Shown here piece after piece: positions 62,380-64,000 of a stretch of 64,000 nucleotides of DNA. This stretch comes from Symbiodinium natans (Eukaryota > Sar > Dinophyceae > Suessiales > Symbiodiniaceae). The first letter of the stretch is position 1. Each line of letters starts with the position of its first letter. Made by a program: the position numbers and the translations under genes. The stretch spans positions 1-64,000 of the forward strand of contig CAJNDS010002209.1 of NCBI GenBank assembly GCA_905221605.1, written 5' to 3'. The notes below the pieces were generated by a model. That model made no database searches. It was not told where the DNA came from and was given only the letters and a program-made list of their open reading frames with translations.

Positions 62380-62465
62380 CCTAGCGGCGACCTCAAAGCC
62401 CGCTTCGTCGAGCTTGATCTCTTTCCAGAAGCTCTTCACTTCCTGCAAACTTCCGTTCGCGGAGC
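62380..62465 (-). CDS. Candidate exon, unknown protein
   Basis: Between TTTAG and GTGAGA the minus strand reads LQEVKSFWKEIKLDEAGFEV AAR. Good borders and composition; family unknown. Confidence 0.58.
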
Positions 62466-62602
62466 CTAAATCCTACACCCCAAACCTAAACCGTAAACCC
62501 TAAACCCTGCTGACCTCTGAACTCTGGACCTTCCAGAATAGCTCCCCAGCACCCCCTCCCCACTGTCTTGCTGCCCTAAACCGTAAACCCTAAACCTTAA
62601 CC

Positions 62603-62672
62603 CTGTAAACTCTAAAGCTTGCTCAGTTGTAGCATGTTCAGCTGAAATCCGGAAGTCGAGCGCGGCTTTCGG
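62603..62672 (-). CDS. Candidate exon, unknown protein
   Basis: Minus strand KAALDFRISAEHATTEQALE F; probably upstream of the 62380-62465 exon in the same gene. Confidence 0.5.
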
Positions 62673-62769
62673 GTTTAGGGTTTTAGGGTTTATGGGGTTT
62701 AGGGTACAGGTGACCGTTTACAAAACCCTGTACAAAATCCTCAACCCTAAAGAACTCAAAGCTTAGCAG

Positions 62770-62925
62770 ATTGCCGGCTGCGCAAGAATCCTACAAGACG
62801 GCTTTTTGCGCAGTAGCTTCAAGGAAACCTAGGTCTTCAGTTCCTCATCGGCAGTCGAACCTGCTATCCCGCAAGAGCACACAACCAGAAGCCGTGAGGA
62901 GGCGAATTTGGCACGAAACATAACT
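62770..62925 (-). CDS. Candidate exon(s), unknown protein
   Basis: Minus strand RAKFASSRLLVVCSCGIAGS then ADEELKT and a stop; beyond the stop the same frame continues VSLKLLRKKPSCRILAQPAI. Either a terminal exon or an unrecognised intron around the stop. Confidence 0.45.
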
Positions 62926-63041
62926 ACAGCAAACCCCAAAAAGTTGGAAACCTTTTTCAGGACAAAGAGTGCTGGGATTCCCTATACTTTACTCTTAGGG
63001 ATTGAGGCTATTGAGTCTCCAACTTTCTGGCTTCTAGTATA

Positions 63042-63222
63042 GGATAGCCCTTAAGACCCTCTGAAAAACATTCCTGAATATGATCCTTCTCAACCCAATG
63101 AGGGAAAAATGTCCCAAGGGCCTACCTAGATAAACACAAAACCCTCTGAAAAATATTCCGAAAATAATCACCTCAAACCTTATTCGGGTAAATTCTAAAC
63201 TCAAACATAGGCCTACCCAGAA
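63042..63222. mobile_element. Two tandem family D elements
   Basis: GACCCTCTGAAAAACATTCCTG to AAGGGCCTACCTAGA (63042-63131), then AAAACCCTCTGAAAAATATTC to CATAGGCCTACCCAGA (63138-63222). Confidence 0.65.
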
Positions 63223-63469
63223 ACACAAAACAGAACAAAGTACGGCAAGCCATCTCCTGCGGCCCGGTTTAGGGTTTAGGGTTTAGGGCGTTTAGGGTTT
63301 AGGGTTTAGGGTTTAGGGTTTAGGGTTTAGGGAATGCTTTCAACGCAAACTCCCCACCAGGCCCCTCAGCCACCCAACTCTGGCCGCACAGCCCTGATAC
63401 CATCGAAACCAATCACTCTAGTGAAACCTCAACCCTAAACCCTAAATCCTAACCCTAAACCCTAAGGTA

Positions 63470-63725
63470 CGCAGTCCCTTGCCACAGCCCCCCAAAGTGG
63501 CTTCTGTATGTCAGACACACCAAAAAAAGCACACTTCCGACCCTTTTTCACCCTCAAGCCCCAGCCATGCCCTAAAGCCTACACCCCAAACCCCAAACCC
63601 TCTTGTAATGCCCGTCCTTGGTGTTGCCTTTTCCCCAGGAGCTCGTGTCAATACCTGGCGCAGATGCGGTGGTGCGGACGCTCGCGGCGTAGCACAAAGG
63701 CCAAGGATCGCAGCCCAGACCCCAA
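63470..63725 (-). CDS. Two candidate exons
   Basis: Minus strand YAASVRTTASAPGIDTSSWG then KGNTKDGHYKR (63600-63725), and RKCAFFGVSDIQKPLWGAVA RDC (63470-63562). Plus-strand ATG frames overlap but are poorer. Confidence 0.42.
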
Positions 63726-63848
63726 ACACTCGACCCTAAGTATGCTAGGATGGAGGGTTTAGGGTTTAGGGAAAAGGGGATTGGGAATAAGTGCTTCCTC
63801 TTGGTCCTAGCTAAGTATCCTACAAGGTCTATGTGATGCTGGCCAGTC

Positions 63849-64000
63849 AGGGTTTAGCGATGAGGACTACTTTTAGACTCAAAATCCTGCAGGGATTGTG
63901 CAGGATAAAGTGCGGCCAGACCGAAAAAATCGAGGAGAGGCTGCCGGACGAGCCGACTACTCAGCAGCCGGAAGCAGCATGCGTAGACTCGAAACCCTCA
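63849..64000 (+). CDS. Partial plus-strand exon at window end
   Basis: ATG at 63849 opens MRTTFRLKILQGLCRIKCGQ then TEKIEERLPDEPTTQQPEAA and runs to the end of the window. Charged and protein-like. If real it would be transcribed away from the minus-strand genes. Family unknown. Confidence 0.42.

Noticed and set aside
1-64000. tRNA, rRNA, snRNA or dinoflagellate spliced-leader genes
   Set aside because: No cloverleaf, conserved rRNA block or spliced-leader core was noticed by eye; a covariance-model search would be needed to exclude them.

Overview
This is eukaryotic nuclear DNA, most likely from a dinoflagellate or a close alveolate relative. Four things suggest that. (1) The plant/alveolate-type telomere heptamer TTTAGGG/CCCTAAA is scattered through almost the whole window in both orientations, in arrays of 2 to about 20 units. 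(2) Coding sequence occurs as isolated islands of about 50-300 nt between those arrays. (3) Where a protein family lets the splice sites be placed, the donors are GT, GC or GA, and the first bases of the downstream exon are repeated at the start of the intron. (4) Several families of short terminal-inverted-repeat elements (introner-like, about 90-230 bp) sit between exons, with their ends at or next to the splice sites. No bacterial genes, CRISPR array, rRNA or tRNA was recognised. The lineage call is inference.

Layout. 1-2970: a satellite block, made of a 9-bp AT-rich repeat (GAATTAATT/AATTAATTC) whose orientation flips repeatedly, G-rich spacers, and a 0.7-kb core of eight inverted pairs of a GATTTGGCCAAATTTTGCC motif; part of the block is duplicated at its two ends. 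2990-14750: telomere-like arrays with small, mostly minus-strand candidate exons. 14752-23790: minus-strand exons of a DGAT2/MGAT-type acyltransferase (HPHG motif, PGGI block, C-terminal blocks in order) spread over about 9 kb. 24-58 kb: many further candidate exons, about nine in ten on the minus strand, of unrecognised proteins; a few look better on the plus strand (near 30.3, 44.4 and 45.9 kb). 58676-61441: a complete minus-strand gene for a Mei2-like RNA-binding protein, 8 exons and 302 residues, whose introns contain four kinds of inserted element. 62.3-63.8 kb: more minus-strand exons. 63849-64000: a plus-strand exon running off the window.

The main biological point is architecture. Mobile TIR elements and telomere-repeat arrays behave as intron-forming insertions. 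They nest in each other, they are flanked by short direct duplications in several places (13 bp, 10 bp, 8 bp, 7 bp), and in one place removing array plus one duplication copy restores an open reading frame. Candidate exons were called from open frames with protein-like composition flanked by plausible AG/G(T,C,A) sites. Apart from the Mei2-like gene and the DGAT2 blocks, their boundaries are approximate and their grouping into genes is not resolved. Stretches not listed consist of telomere-like heptamers, degenerate derivatives of them, and short unassigned spacers.
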